From: Janthinobacterium rivuli
GTDB lineage: Bacteria; Pseudomonadota; Gammaproteobacteria; Burkholderiales; Burkholderiaceae_D
DNA length: 64,000 nt
NCBI RefSeq assembly: GCF_029690045.1
Contig: NZ_CP121464.1
Span: 6,014,001-6,078,000 of the forward strand
Direction: 5' to 3'
Numbering within the stretch: position 1 is the stretch's first letter; each line of letters starts with the position of its first letter. Positions 28,418 through 37,148 of this stretch are shown in pieces. The notes below the pieces were generated by a model. The model did not search any database. It was not told the origin of the DNA and saw only the letters and a program-made list of their open reading frames with translations. Position numbers and translations under genes: made by a program.

Positions 28418-29500
28418 ATGCCATTCGCCATCACTGCCGAACAGAAGCAAACAGCATTTTGGATCGCGGTCTGGCTGGCATTCTTGCTGCTGCTCGTCAG
28501 CCTCGGTCCCATCCTGACGCCCTTCCTGGCCGCCGCCATCCTCGCCTACGTGCTCAATCCCGGCGTCGACCGCTTGCAGCGCCTGCATTACAAGCGTTTT
28601 TACGTGCCCCGTCCGCTCGCCGTGCTGGTCGTCGTAGTGTTGTTTTTCCTCGCCATTACGGCGCTCGTGCTGATCGTCGTGCCCGTGTTGCAGAAGGAAA
28701 TCCCCTTGCTGCAGGCGCAAATCCCGCAGTTTCTCAGCAAGGCGAACGAGTTCCTGGCGCCGAAACTGCGCGACCTCGGCATCCGCGTACGCCTCGATGG
28801 CACGGGCATCAAACGCATGCTGAGCCAGCAGATGGCCACCAGCGGCGACGAAATCTGGAGCACGGTGCTGGCCTCGGCCCGTATCGGCGGCACGGCCGTG
28901 CTGGGCTGGCTGGCCACCGTGGTGCTCATTCCCGTCGTGCTGTTTTATCTGTTGCTGGACTGGCACCCGATGCTGGCGCGCATCGCCGGCGCCGTGCCGC
29001 GCCGCTGGGTGGGCCGCACGGTGGGCATGGCGCAGGAAGTCGATACCTTGCTGGCGCAATACCTGCGCGGCCAGTTGCTCGTCATGCTGGTGCTGGCCAC
29101 GTATTACTCGGTGGCGCTGGCCATCGCCGGTTTTGAAGTGGCATTGCCTGTGGGCATCATCACGGGCTTGCTGGTCTTCATCCCCTACCTGGGCTTCGGC
29201 CTGGGACTGATGCTGGCGCTGATCGCCGCCCTGCTGCAGTTTGCCGACTGGAGCGGCGTCATCGCCGTGGCCGTCATCTACGGCTGCGGCCAGGTCATCG
29301 AAGGCTTTTTCCTCACGCCGCGCCTGGTGGGCGAGCGCATCGGCCTGAACCCGCTGGCCGTGATCTTCGCCTTATTAGCTTTCGGACAATTGTTCGGTTT
29401 CGTCGGCGTTTTGCTCGCTTTACCCGCTTCTGCCGTGCTGATGGTCGCTTTTAAGCATCTAAGACGCCACTACCTCTCCAGCAGCTTCTATAATACCTAG
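28418..29500 (+). CDS. AI-2E family transporter (PerM-like)
   Basis: A 360-residue membrane protein with the AI-2E/PerM (PF01594) layout: paired N-terminal helices (FWIAVWLAFLLLLVSLGPILTPFLAAAILAYVLNP), a long amphipathic central region (VLQKEIPLLQAQIPQFLSKANEFL), and C-terminal helices with the conserved GFFLTPRLVGERIGLNPLAVIFALLAFGQLFGFVG. Members export autoinducer-2 or act as sodium/proton antiporters; the role here is unknown. It lies 76 bp before hda on the same strand. Confidence 0.9.
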   Translation: MPFAITAEQKQTAFWIAVWLAFLLLLVSLGPILTPFLAAAILAYVLNPGVDRLQRLHYKRFYVPRPLAVLVVVVLFFLAITALVLIVVPVLQKEIPLLQAQIPQFLSKANEFLAPKLRDLGIRVRLDGTGIKRMLSQQMATSGDEIWSTVLASARIGGTAVLGWLATVVLIPVVLFYLLLDWHPMLARIAGAVPRRWVGRTVGMAQEVDTLLAQYLRGQLLVMLVLATYYSVALAIAGFEVALPVGIITGLLVFIPYLGFGLGLMLALIAALLQFADWSGVIAVAVIYGCGQVIEGFFLTPRLVGERIGLNPLAVIFALLAFGQLFGFVGVLLALPASAVLMVAFKHLRRHYLSSSFYNT

Positions 29501-29576
29501 TAAAAGCGGATATCATATCAACCTAGCAATACCACGATGCACATGCAGTAATGAAAAACAGGACAAGGCGTACGCC

Positions 29577-30245
29577 ATGAAACAACTGGTGCTCGATTTA
29601 GGCACAGACCAGGCGCACAGCCTCGATACCTTCGAGGTGGGACAGAATGCCGAAGTGGCGCAGCTGATGCGCCAGTTCGCCGCGCGCACGTCGCGCGAAC
29701 ATTTTGCCTACCTGTGGGGCGAACTGGCCGCCGGCAAGAGCCACCTGCTCAAGGCCCTGGCCAGCACCGAGCGCGCGCGCTACATTTCGCCATTCTCGAT
29801 CGAGTCCGAATTCGTGTATTCGCCCGACGTCGACCTGTACCTGCTCGACGACTGCGAAAAGCTGTCGCCGCTGGCGCAGATCGACGCCTTTGCCCTGTTC
29901 AATGAAATCCGCGCCAACAAGGCCTATATGGTGTGCAGCGGCGCCGTGCCACCGGCCGTGCTGCCCGTGCGCGAAGACTTGCGCACGCGCATGGGCTGGG
30001 GCCTGATCTACCAGATCCACGGCTTGACCGACGATGAAAAAATCGCCGCCCTGACCCAGGCGGCCACCACCCGCGGCTTGACCTTGTCGCCCGGCGTGTT
30101 ACCCTATCTGCTGTCCCATTTCCGGCGCGACATGCGTTCGCTGTCGACGATGCTGGACTCTCTCGACCTCTACTCCCTTGAAACCCAACGCCCGATCACC
30201 TTGCCATTGTTGCGCGAGTTGCTGCAGGCGGAAGCGAAAGAATGA
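29577..30245 (+). CDS. hda: DnaA regulatory inactivator Hda
   Basis: A 222-residue DnaA-related AAA+ protein. The N-terminal QLVLDLG is a beta-clamp-binding motif; the Walker A is GELAAGKSHLL (48-58) and the Walker B is LYLLDDCEKL. It lacks DnaA's DNA-binding domain IV. With the DNA-loaded clamp, Hda stimulates ATP hydrolysis by DnaA and prevents over-initiation. The stop overlaps the next gene's ATG by 4 bp, starting the hda-HAD-pcnB-folK operon. Confidence 0.95.
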   Translation: MKQLVLDLGTDQAHSLDTFEVGQNAEVAQLMRQFAARTSREHFAYLWGELAAGKSHLLKALASTERARYISPFSIESEFVYSPDVDLYLLDDCEKLSPLAQIDAFALFNEIRANKAYMVCSGAVPPAVLPVREDLRTRMGWGLIYQIHGLTDDEKIAALTQAATTRGLTLSPGVLPYLLSHFRRDMRSLSTMLDSLDLYSLETQRPITLPLLRELLQAEAKE

Positions 30246-30916
30246 TGAATCTGGCCCTGTTTGACCTCGACCACACCCTGCTGCCCATCGACTCGGATCA
30301 CGAGTGGGGCGAATTCCTGGTACGCATTGGTGCCGTGGACGCCGCCGAATTCACCCGCCGCAACGACGAATTTTTCGCGCAATACCAGGCCGGCACGCTC
30401 GATCCGGTGGAATACCTGGAATTCTCGCTCGGCACCCTGGCGCAATTCCCGCGCGAACGCCTGGAAGCGCTGCACCGGCAATTCATGGCCGAAGTGGTCA
30501 TGCCGGCCATCCGCCCGGAAGTCGTGGCTCTGCTGAAACAGCACCAGGACGCGGGCGACCTGTTGGCCATCGTCACGGCGACCAACCATTTCATCACCAA
30601 ACCCATCGCCGATGCGCTGGGCGTCGAGCACTTGCTGGCCGCCATGCCCGAGTATGACGACGCAGGCAATGTCACGGGCAAGCTGGTCGGCACGCCGACT
30701 CTGGGCGCGGGCAAGCTGACCCACACCCACGCCTGGCTGGAAAAGATGGGCAAGGAACTGGGGCAGTTCGAGCGCAGCTATTTTTACAGCGATTCGCACA
30801 ACGACATTCCCCTGCTGTCGGTCGTGACCCACCCGGTCGCAACCAACCCCAATACCGCTTTGAGCGCACACGCATCCCTCCACGGCTGGCCATCACTTCA
30901 CTTATTCAATGATTAA
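30242..30916 (+). CDS. HAD-IB family phosphatase (SerB-like)
   Basis: A 224-residue HAD-superfamily hydrolase. Motif I is DLDHT (8-12, nucleophile Asp8), motif II is IVTATN, and motif III/IV is YSDSHNDIPLL. The cap lies between motif I and II, as in phosphoserine phosphatase-like (IB) enzymes. It is coupled to hda (4-bp overlap) and to pcnB (8-bp overlap), an order seen across betaproteobacteria. The substrate is not established; histidinol phosphate or phosphoserine are possible for this subfamily. Confidence 0.92.
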   Translation: MMNLALFDLDHTLLPIDSDHEWGEFLVRIGAVDAAEFTRRNDEFFAQYQAGTLDPVEYLEFSLGTLAQFPRERLEALHRQFMAEVVMPAIRPEVVALLKQHQDAGDLLAIVTATNHFITKPIADALGVEHLLAAMPEYDDAGNVTGKLVGTPTLGAGKLTHTHAWLEKMGKELGQFERSYFYSDSHNDIPLLSVVTHPVATNPNTALSAHASLHGWPSLHLFND

Positions 30917-32285
30917 AAAATTCATCCGCAAGATCCTCGGCGTTAAAAAAGAGGCAGCGCGCGACACCACGGCACCCATCGTGCTCGGTCCTGCGCAACA
31001 CGGAATCGACCCGAAACTGGTGTCGTCGAATGCCATCCGCGTCACCAGCAGCCTGCAGGAAGCGGGCTTCGAGGCCTTTGTCGTCGGCGGCGCCGTGCGC
31101 GATCTGCTGCTGGGCGTGAAACCGAAAGACTTCGACATCGCCACCAACGCCACGCCGGAACAGGTCAAGCGATTGTTCCGCCGCGCCTTCATCATCGGCA
31201 AGCGCTTCCAGATCGTGCACGTGATGTTCGGCCAGGATTTGCTGGAAGTGACGACCTTCCGCGGCGCCGGCGCCGACTCCGCGCCCAAGGATGAACATGG
31301 CCGCGTCCTGCGCGACAACACCTTCGGCTTGCAGCACGAAGACGCGCTGCGCCGCGACTTCACCATCAACGCCATGTACTACAACCCGGCCACGCAGGAA
31401 GTGCTCGACTACCACGGCGGCGTGGAAGACATCCGCGCCCAGACCTTGCGCATGATCGGCAAACCGGAAGAGCGCTACCGCGAAGATCCCGTGCGTATGC
31501 TGCGCGTGGTGCGCTTCGCCGCCAAGCTGAAATTCACCATCGAGCCGCACACGGCCGCGCCGATCCCCATCATGGCGCCGCTGATCAACAACGTGCCCGC
31601 CCCGCGCGTGTTCGATGAAATGCTGAAACTGCTGATGAGCGGCCACGCGCTGGCTTGCCTGCAGCAGCTGCGCAAGGAAGGCTTGCATCACGGCCTGCTG
31701 CCGCTGCTCGACGTGGTGCTGGAGCAGCCGCTGGGCGCGAAATTCGTCACCCTGGCGCTGGACGCCACGGACCAGCGCATCGCGGCCGGCAAGACCGTCT
31801 CGCCGGGCTTTTTGTTTGCCTCGCTGCTGTGGCATCAGGTGCTGGAAAAATGGACGGCCTACCGCGCCGCCGGCGAGTCGACCATTCCCGCGCTGCACCT
31901 GGCGGCCGACGACGTGCTCGATTCGCAAACGGAAAAACTGGCCTTGCAGCGCAAGATCGGTTCCGACATGCGCGACATCTGGTCGATGCAGCCGCGCTTC
32001 GAGCGCCGGGTCGGCAAGGCGCCGTACAAACTGCTCGAACACCTGCGCTTCCGCGCCGGCTACGACTTCCTGCTGCTGCGCTGCGCCTCGGGCGAGATCG
32101 ACATGGACATCGGCGAATGGTGGACGGCCTTTTATGAAGGCGACGAGGAAACGCGCGAAGCGCTGCTCGTCAGCGCCAATGCCGCACCGGGCGCCGTCAA
32201 GAAAAAGCGTCCGCCACGCCGCAGCACGCGCAGCAAGACCAGCACGGGCGGCGGCTCGACCACCGGCAGCAGCAGCGGCGAATAA
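30909..32285 (+). CDS. pcnB: Poly(A) polymerase I
   Basis: A 458-residue class II nucleotidyltransferase that adds 3' poly(A) tails to RNA and promotes decay. The head domain carries FVVGGAVRDLLLG (57-69) and the catalytic KDFDIATNATPEQV (D74, D76), with RAFIIGKRFQIVHVMFG after it. RRDFTINAMYYNP and the helical RNA-binding region follow. The C-terminus is a low-complexity basic, Ser/Gly/Thr-rich tail (KKKRPPRRS then GGGSTTGSSSGE). It resembles tRNA nucleotidyltransferase, but the tail and operon fit PcnB. Confidence 0.95.
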   Translation: MIKKFIRKILGVKKEAARDTTAPIVLGPAQHGIDPKLVSSNAIRVTSSLQEAGFEAFVVGGAVRDLLLGVKPKDFDIATNATPEQVKRLFRRAFIIGKRFQIVHVMFGQDLLEVTTFRGAGADSAPKDEHGRVLRDNTFGLQHEDALRRDFTINAMYYNPATQEVLDYHGGVEDIRAQTLRMIGKPEERYREDPVRMLRVVRFAAKLKFTIEPHTAAPIPIMAPLINNVPAPRVFDEMLKLLMSGHALACLQQLRKEGLHHGLLPLLDVVLEQPLGAKFVTLALDATDQRIAAGKTVSPGFLFASLLWHQVLEKWTAYRAAGESTIPALHLAADDVLDSQTEKLALQRKIGSDMRDIWSMQPRFERRVGKAPYKLLEHLRFRAGYDFLLLRCASGEIDMDIGEWWTAFYEGDEETREALLVSANAAPGAVKKKRPPRRSTRSKTSTGGGSTTGSSSGE

Positions 32286-32761
32286 TGGTAGTCATTGCTT
32301 ACATCGGCATCGGGGCCAACCTGGGCGACGCGCGCGCGAATGTGCAAGATGCCATCGCGCGACTGGCGCGCCTACCCGGCGCATCGCTGGTGGACGCCTC
32401 GGCCAGCTACCGCACGGCGCCCATCGATTCGAGCGGTGACGACTACATCAACGCCGTGGCGCGCATCAGCACCACCCTGCCGGCAGAGGAACTGCTGCAG
32501 GCCCTGCACGCCATCGAGGCGGCGCACGGGCGCGAACGGCCCTACCGCAACGCCCCGCGCACCCTCGACCTGGACTTGCTGCTGTACGGCGATGAGCAGA
32601 TCGCCAGCGCCACCCTGACGGTGCCCCATCCGCGCCTCACCGAGCGCGCCTTCGTGCTGGTGCCGCTCTTGGCCCTGGCGCCCGCCATCGTCGTGCCCGG
32701 ACTCGGGCCGGCGCAGGACTACCTGGCCACGGTGGCCGGCCAGGCCATCAGCCGGCTCTGA
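32285..32761 (+). CDS. folK: 6-hydroxymethyl-dihydropterin pyrophosphokinase
   Basis: Transfers pyrophosphate from ATP to 6-hydroxymethyl-7,8-dihydropterin in folate synthesis. The 158-residue protein has YIGIGANLGDA (6-16), a typical start, and the signature RNAPRTLDLDLLLYG with the Mg-binding D95 and D97. Its ATG shares one base with the pcnB stop. The panB gene 109 bp downstream follows the common betaproteobacterial order. Confidence 0.97.
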   Translation: MVVIAYIGIGANLGDARANVQDAIARLARLPGASLVDASASYRTAPIDSSGDDYINAVARISTTLPAEELLQALHAIEAAHGRERPYRNAPRTLDLDLLLYGDEQIASATLTVPHPRLTERAFVLVPLLALAPAIVVPGLGPAQDYLATVAGQAISRL

Positions 32762-32870
32762 GCCGCTGCGCCAGACATACACTACAATGCCGTCCCTGCA
32801 GCACGCCGCATAAAGTACTACACTAGCGGCGTCGCAATCGCATCACCCCCTTTCACTCTAGAGAATACCT

Positions 32871-33746
32871 ATGTCCGCTTATTTGCAAGGAACAGATCTG
32901 GCCGCAAAAGACAAGGCTGCCACACCGGCGCCGGCGCCATCCAAGCCTGTCGCCAACAAGGCCGTGACGATCCACACGCTGGCTACGCTGCGCGCCGCCG
33001 GCGAAAAGATCACCATGCTGACCTGCTATGACGCCAGCTTCGCGTCCCTGATGGACCGCTGCGGCGTGGAGATCCTGCTGATCGGCGATTCGCTCGGCAT
33101 GGTCTGCAATGGCCATAGCTCCACCCTGCCCGTCACCGTGGCCGAACTGGCTTACCACACGGCTTCCGTGGCGCGCGGCAGCAAGTCCGCCATGATCGTT
33201 GCCGACCTGCCGTTTGGCGCGTACGGCACGCCCGAGACAGCCTATGCCAACGCCGTCATCCTGATGCAGGCCGGCGCGCACATGATCAAGATCGAAGGCG
33301 GCGCCTGGCTGGCCGAAACCGTGCGTTTCCTCTCCGAGCGCGGCATTCCCATCTGCGCGCACATCGGCCTGACGCCGCAATTCGTGCACCAGCTGGGTGG
33401 CTATAAAGTCCAGGGCAAGAGCACGGAAAGCGCGGCGGAACTGAAGAACGACGCGCTGGTGCTGCAAAACGCGGGCGCCGCCATCGTGCTGATGGAAGCC
33501 ATGCCGACGCAACTGGGCAAGGAAGTGACCGACATGCTGACGATTCCGACCATCGGCATCGGCGCAGGTCCCGACTGCTCGGGCCAGGTGCTCGTCATGC
33601 ACGACATGCTGGGCGTCTTCCCAGGCCGCAAAGCGCGCTTCGTGCGCAACTTCATGGAAGGCGCGGCCAGCATCGACGACGCCGTCACCGGCTACGTCAA
33701 AGCCGTCAAGGATGGCAGCTTCCCGGCGCTGGAACACTGCTTCTGA
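32871..33746 (+). CDS. panB: Ketopantoate hydroxymethyltransferase
   Basis: First step of pantothenate synthesis: adds a hydroxymethyl group from methylene-tetrahydrofolate to 2-oxoisovalerate. The 291-residue protein has a roughly 30-residue Ala/Pro/Lys-rich N-terminal extension, then [20 protein letters not shown] (71-78), KIEGG and the catalytic Glu209 in [11 protein letters not shown]. No panC follows. Downstream lie a 132-bp palindromic element and then the terminator. Confidence 0.97.
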   Translation: MSAYLQGTDLAAKDKAATPAPAPSKPVANKAVTIHTLATLRAAGEKITMLTCYDASFASLMDRCGVEILLIGDSLGMVCNGHSSTLPVTVAELAYHTASVARGSKSAMIVADLPFGAYGTPETAYANAVILMQAGAHMIKIEGGAWLAETVRFLSERGIPICAHIGLTPQFVHQLGGYKVQGKSTESAAELKNDALVLQNAGAAIVLMEAMPTQLGKEVTDMLTIPTIGIGAGPDCSGQVLVMHDMLGVFPGRKARFVRNFMEGAASIDDAVTGYVKAVKDGSFPALEHCF

Positions 33747-33762
33747 TCCAAGTAACCCCCAT

Positions 33763-33894
33763 AAATTATTGTGATTTCTGACTTCCATAACCGGCACTCT
33801 GCGGCGTTGCCCACCGCTCGCAGTGCTCGCACTGCGTCGCGGCGGACGCCTTGCATAGCATCCGGCTATGTTCGTCATAATTTCACAATAATTT
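33763..33894. repeat. 132-bp imperfect palindrome in the panB 3' untranslated region
   Basis: The ends are perfect 12-bp inverted repeats (AAATTATTGTGA 33763-33774; TCACAATAATTT 33883-33894). Further pairs continue inward: TGAC/GTCA, CATA-x-CCGG (33786-33794) with CCGG-x-TATG (33862-33870), GGCGT/ACGCC, CCGC/GCGG, and a central GCAGTGC-TC-GCACTGC (33820-33835). The whole element can fold as one long hairpin. It separates the panB stop (33746) from its terminator (33925). No open frame or transposase is inside. It is probably a non-autonomous repeat. Confidence 0.8.
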
Positions 33895-33911
33895 CCTGAG
33901 GATTACTTAGC

Positions 33912-34238
33912 CTATTGAGGCGATATCGCTCCGGTACTTGCCGGGGCGATTTTTTTTTCGCGTAGCGTTTCTGTCCGTACAAACGCCACCTCCAGTCCAA
34001 AAAACTGTCCGATGCGATTCAGCGACTGGATGGTCGGATTGCCCTTGCCGTTCTCGATTTCCTTGATGGTTTTCAGGCTGACTCCTCGGTGTTCCGCAAA
34101 TTGCGCCTGCGTCATGCGCGAGATGGCGCGCATCTCCTTCACCGCATGCTGGAGCGTGACTTCACCGCGCGCGATGGCGTCGTAGAGCACCGCCCTGCGC
34201 TGCCTGAGCTGTTCCTTGTCGATATGGGTGCGCGCCAT
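33912..34238 (-). CDS. HipB-like XRE antitoxin/regulator
   Basis: A 108-residue protein with an XRE helix-turn-helix at about 38-85 (MRAISRMTQAQFAEHRGVSLKTIKEIENGKGNPTIQSLNRIGQFFGLEVAF). It follows the hipA-like gene with a one-base gap, so it is the second gene of the pair, the reverse of E. coli hipBA. It probably neutralises the kinase and represses the operon. The 3' end of the coding region overlaps the panB terminator on the other strand. Confidence 0.88.
   Translation of the reverse strand: MARTHIDKEQLRQRRAVLYDAIARGEVTLQHAVKEMRAISRMTQAQFAEHRGVSLKTIKEIENGKGNPTIQSLNRIGQFFGLEVAFVRTETLREKKIAPASTGAISPQ
33925..33958 (+). terminator. Rho-independent terminator of panB
   Basis: A 10-bp stem (33925-33934 with 33941-33950, one G-U pair, loop TACTTG) is followed by a run of eight or nine T residues. 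It lies inside the last codons of the convergent hipB-like gene, so it is also coding sequence on the minus strand. Confidence 0.88.
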
Positions 34239-34239
34239 C

Positions 34240-35529
34240 TCAGTGCTCCCCCAGCGCGCTCAATTGTTCGATCTGCATGGCGATGTGAGGCCTGAGAAAG
34301 GCGACGATATCATCATCCACGCCTGCCTGCAGCATGCGCCGCTCCAGCTCGACGAGTCGTTGGCCGAAGCGGTAAAGTTCAACCTGAATGTGATTGCGCT
34401 CCACGTCAGCAATATCCATGGCGGCCAGAATGGCAGGCCATGCATGCAGCTCTTTTTTGCTGACCGGATGGTACCAGCGCGCTGCCCGCGCAATGCCTGC
34501 CGGGTCCAGATACATGGGCGCAAAATCGAACAACGGCGTGAGACGCACGTTGGCACCGATCTTTTGAACGGCGGTATTGCGTGCGTGGTTGTCGGTATTG
34601 CGCATGGCCAGGTTCAATATGTCGCGCTTGAGGAATTCAACGGTCTCGGTGGTCTTGTCGCTGACGACGGCGCGCAATGCCTGCAACAGCTCGAACTGGC
34701 TGGGCGAAGCTTCAAATCCAACGATGCCGGCTAACGAAGCCGCACTTTCCTGATGCAGGCGAAGTACCTTGCCATCCCGGACTATCCGGTCAAAGCGTGG
34801 AATGAACAGGGTATCTTCCTGGTAGCGAAGCTCGCCAGCCGTGCGCAAGCCCATCGCGCTCGCCACGCGCATGTAGGCCGCTTCATTTCTCAGCACCTTG
34901 TCATCGCTCGGGGTCTTGCCCCGCGCCCGCTTGACGATAAAATGCGCTGCCGCGCGCTCGTCGGCCAATGCGCCATCCGCATGCCACATTCCCTCATGGT
35001 CCGTCGTCAGCAAATATTTCGGCGCCGCGCCCTGGACACCGAGGCTACCTGCTGCCAGCATGCTGTGTACCAGCATGCGTTCGTGAAATGCCTCGCCGCG
35101 GCCAATGATGTCTTCCAATGACAACCCGTGCATGGGTGTGTCGGTCTCGTGGCGGGCAAGATGCTGTTCATAGTATTGCACTGCCTCGGCAACGCGGACA
35201 CACCCGATGGGATTGAAGGCACCGGCGCACATCAACGGAAAATCGGCGGCAGGACCATCCGCCAGTTGCAGCTGCCCCAGCAGATACGCCCGCCCACTCC
35301 CCTGGGGGATCAGGTCAAACACAAAGGCTGGCCATTGCGCCAGCTTCTGCATATCTGCCGTGACGGGAAAGCGCAGCGATACGGGTTCGACTTTTTTCTC
35401 GAAGGCATAATCGAGGTCGTATTCAAACAGCGTGGCAGTACGGGGGTTGCCGCCGGCGGGTTCGAGCAGGGTAAGCAATGCACAATCTTTCCATACTTCC
35501 TCATGAAAGATTTGAAAATGACACTCCAT
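34240..35529 (-). CDS. HipA-family serine/threonine kinase toxin
   Basis: A 429-residue HipA-like kinase. An N-terminal subdomain (1-155) is followed by a glycine-rich segment GSLGVQGAAPKYLL (161-174), the ATP lysine FIVK (Lys200), the helix-C Glu216 in RNEAAYMRVA, RFDR (245-248), the catalytic loop NTDNHARN (D313, H315, N318) and the metal-binding FDF with Asp335. All kinase residues appear intact, so it is probably active. E. coli HipA phosphorylates glutamyl-tRNA synthetase; the target here is unknown. Its antitoxin gene lies downstream. AT-rich upstream DNA with palindromes may be the operator. Confidence 0.9.
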   Translation of the reverse strand: MECHFQIFHEEVWKDCALLTLLEPAGGNPRTATLFEYDLDYAFEKKVEPVSLRFPVTADMQKLAQWPAFVFDLIPQGSGRAYLLGQLQLADGPAADFPLMCAGAFNPIGCVRVAEAVQYYEQHLARHETDTPMHGLSLEDIIGRGEAFHERMLVHSMLAAGSLGVQGAAPKYLLTTDHEGMWHADGALADERAAAHFIVKRARGKTPSDDKVLRNEAAYMRVASAMGLRTAGELRYQEDTLFIPRFDRIVRDGKVLRLHQESAASLAGIVGFEASPSQFELLQALRAVVSDKTTETVEFLKRDILNLAMRNTDNHARNTAVQKIGANVRLTPLFDFAPMYLDPAGIARAARWYHPVSKKELHAWPAILAAMDIADVERNHIQVELYRFGQRLVELERRMLQAGVDDDIVAFLRPHIAMQIEQLSALGEH

Positions 35530-35557
35530 ACCGCCCCCAAAATAGTCCCTATAACGC

Positions 35558-35615
35558 CTAATTTAGCATATTTTTGCCAATAATTAGATCATATAGGAGC
35601 TAATTATCGCGATAA
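35558..35615. promoter_or_regulatory. AT-rich operator candidate upstream of hipA-hipB
   Basis: This stretch is far more AT-rich than its surroundings. It holds CTAATTTAG (35558-35566), the inverted pair TAATTAG (35581-35587)/CTAATTA (35600-35606), and the perfect palindrome TTATCGCGATAA (35604-35615). It is 29-86 bp before the hipA start, where HipB-type autoregulation would be expected. Confidence 0.55.
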
Positions 35616-35625
35616 TCGACGCACA

Positions 35626-37113
35626 CTAGCCCACCTGTATCCACGTCGTCTTCAGCTCCGTGTACTTGTCCAGTGCGTGCAATGACTTGTCACGCCCGTT
35701 GCCCGACTGCTTGTAGCCGCCGAACGGCACGGTGATGTCGTCGCCGTCGTACTGGTTGACGTGCACGGTGCCGGCACGCAGGGCGCGCGCCGTCTGGATG
35801 GCTTTGGTGATGTCCGAGGTCCATACGGCCGCCTGCAAGCCGTACGGCGTGGCGTTGGCCTGTTGCACCGCTTCGGCGATATCCGTAAAGCCCAGCACGG
35901 AAAGCACAGGGCCAAAGATCTCTTCGCGCGCGATCGTCATGCCTGCGTCCACGCCGAAGATGGTCGGCTGCACGTAATAGCCACCCGTATCAAGGCGCAC
36001 GGCCTCGCCGCCACCGAGCAATTGCGCGCCTTCGCTCTTGCCGGCCGCGATGTAGCCCATCACCGTCTGCATCTGGGTGGCGTCGACGATGGCGCCCATG
36101 ACGGTGGCTTCGTCGAGCGGGTCGCCCGGCTGGAAGCGGGGCAGCATGGCCAGCGCCTTGGCGATAAATACATCCTTGATCGATTCTTCCACGAACAGCC
36201 GCGAGGGTGCGTTGCAGCTTTCGCCCTGGTTGAAGAAGATGGAGCCGACGGCGGCCGCCACGGCCTTGTCCAGGTCCGGGCAATCGGCGCAAACGATGTT
36301 GGCGGACTTGCCGCCCAATTCCGTCCACGCCAGTTTCAGGTTCGACTGGCCCGCCATCTGCACGATCAATTTGCCCGTGCGCGTGGAACCCGTAAAGCCG
36401 ATGCAATCGACATCCATGTGCAGCGCCAGCGCGGCGCCGGCCTCGTTGCCGTAACCGGGCAGCACGTTGAAGACGCCCGCCGGCACGCCCGCTTCCAGCG
36501 CGATGTCGGCCAGGCGCAAGGCCGTCAGCGGCGATTTTTCGGATGGTTTCAATATCACGCTGTTGCCGGCCGCGAGGGCGGGCGCGATCTTCCAGGCGGC
36601 CATGATCATCGGGTAATTCCACGGCACGATGGCGGCGACGACGCCCACCGGTTCGCGCGTGATCAGGGCCAGGCTGTTGGCGGGTGTCGGTGCGATTTCA
36701 TCGTAGACCTTGTCGATCGCCTCGCCATACCAGCGCAGGCAATTGGCCGTGGAGCCCACGTCCACGCTCTGGCTGTATTTGATCGGCTTGCCCATGTCCA
36801 GGGTTTCCAGCAGGGCCAGCTCGGGACCGTATTTCTGCACCAGGTCGGCGAACTTGATCAATATCCGCTTGCGCTGCGCGGGCGACTTGCCTGCCCAGCG
36901 GCGGTCGTCAAAGGCGGCGCGGGCGGCCTGCACGGCCGCATCCACGTCGGCAGTGTCGCAGCGGGCCACCTGCCCCAGCAAGCGCCCGTCGATGGGCGAC
37001 AGCTTATCGAAAGTCTGGCCGGATACGGCCCCTGTCCGCTTGCCATTGATGACAGCGCGTCCATCGATCGTCAGCGCTGCGGCCCGTGCATGCCAGCTGG
37101 TGTTTTCCGTCAT
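35626..37113 (-). CDS. puuC: Aldehyde dehydrogenase of polyamine catabolism (PuuC/KauB-like)
   Basis: A 495-residue NAD(P)-dependent aldehyde dehydrogenase. It has PWNYPMIMAAWKIAPALAAGNSVILKPSE, the catalytic Glu in ELGGKSANIV, the catalytic Cys in GESCNAPSR and GYKQSGNGRDKS near the C-terminus. As last gene of the polyamine operon, it should oxidise 4-aminobutyraldehyde or its gamma-glutamyl derivative. The ATG at 37113 has AGGAG upstream; the open frame could start 5 codons earlier. It follows potI by 35 bp. Confidence 0.9.
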   Translation of the reverse strand: MTENTSWHARAAALTIDGRAVINGKRTGAVSGQTFDKLSPIDGRLLGQVARCDTADVDAAVQAARAAFDDRRWAGKSPAQRKRILIKFADLVQKYGPELALLETLDMGKPIKYSQSVDVGSTANCLRWYGEAIDKVYDEIAPTPANSLALITREPVGVVAAIVPWNYPMIMAAWKIAPALAAGNSVILKPSEKSPLTALRLADIALEAGVPAGVFNVLPGYGNEAGAALALHMDVDCIGFTGSTRTGKLIVQMAGQSNLKLAWTELGGKSANIVCADCPDLDKAVAAAVGSIFFNQGESCNAPSRLFVEESIKDVFIAKALAMLPRFQPGDPLDEATVMGAIVDATQMQTVMGYIAAGKSEGAQLLGGGEAVRLDTGGYYVQPTIFGVDAGMTIAREEIFGPVLSVLGFTDIAEAVQQANATPYGLQAAVWTSDITKAIQTARALRAGTVHVNQYDGDDITVPFGGYKQSGNGRDKSLHALDKYTELKTTWIQVG

Positions 37114-37148
37114 GGTCGTCTCCTGCAAGGTGAAAACGCCAGCTTACT

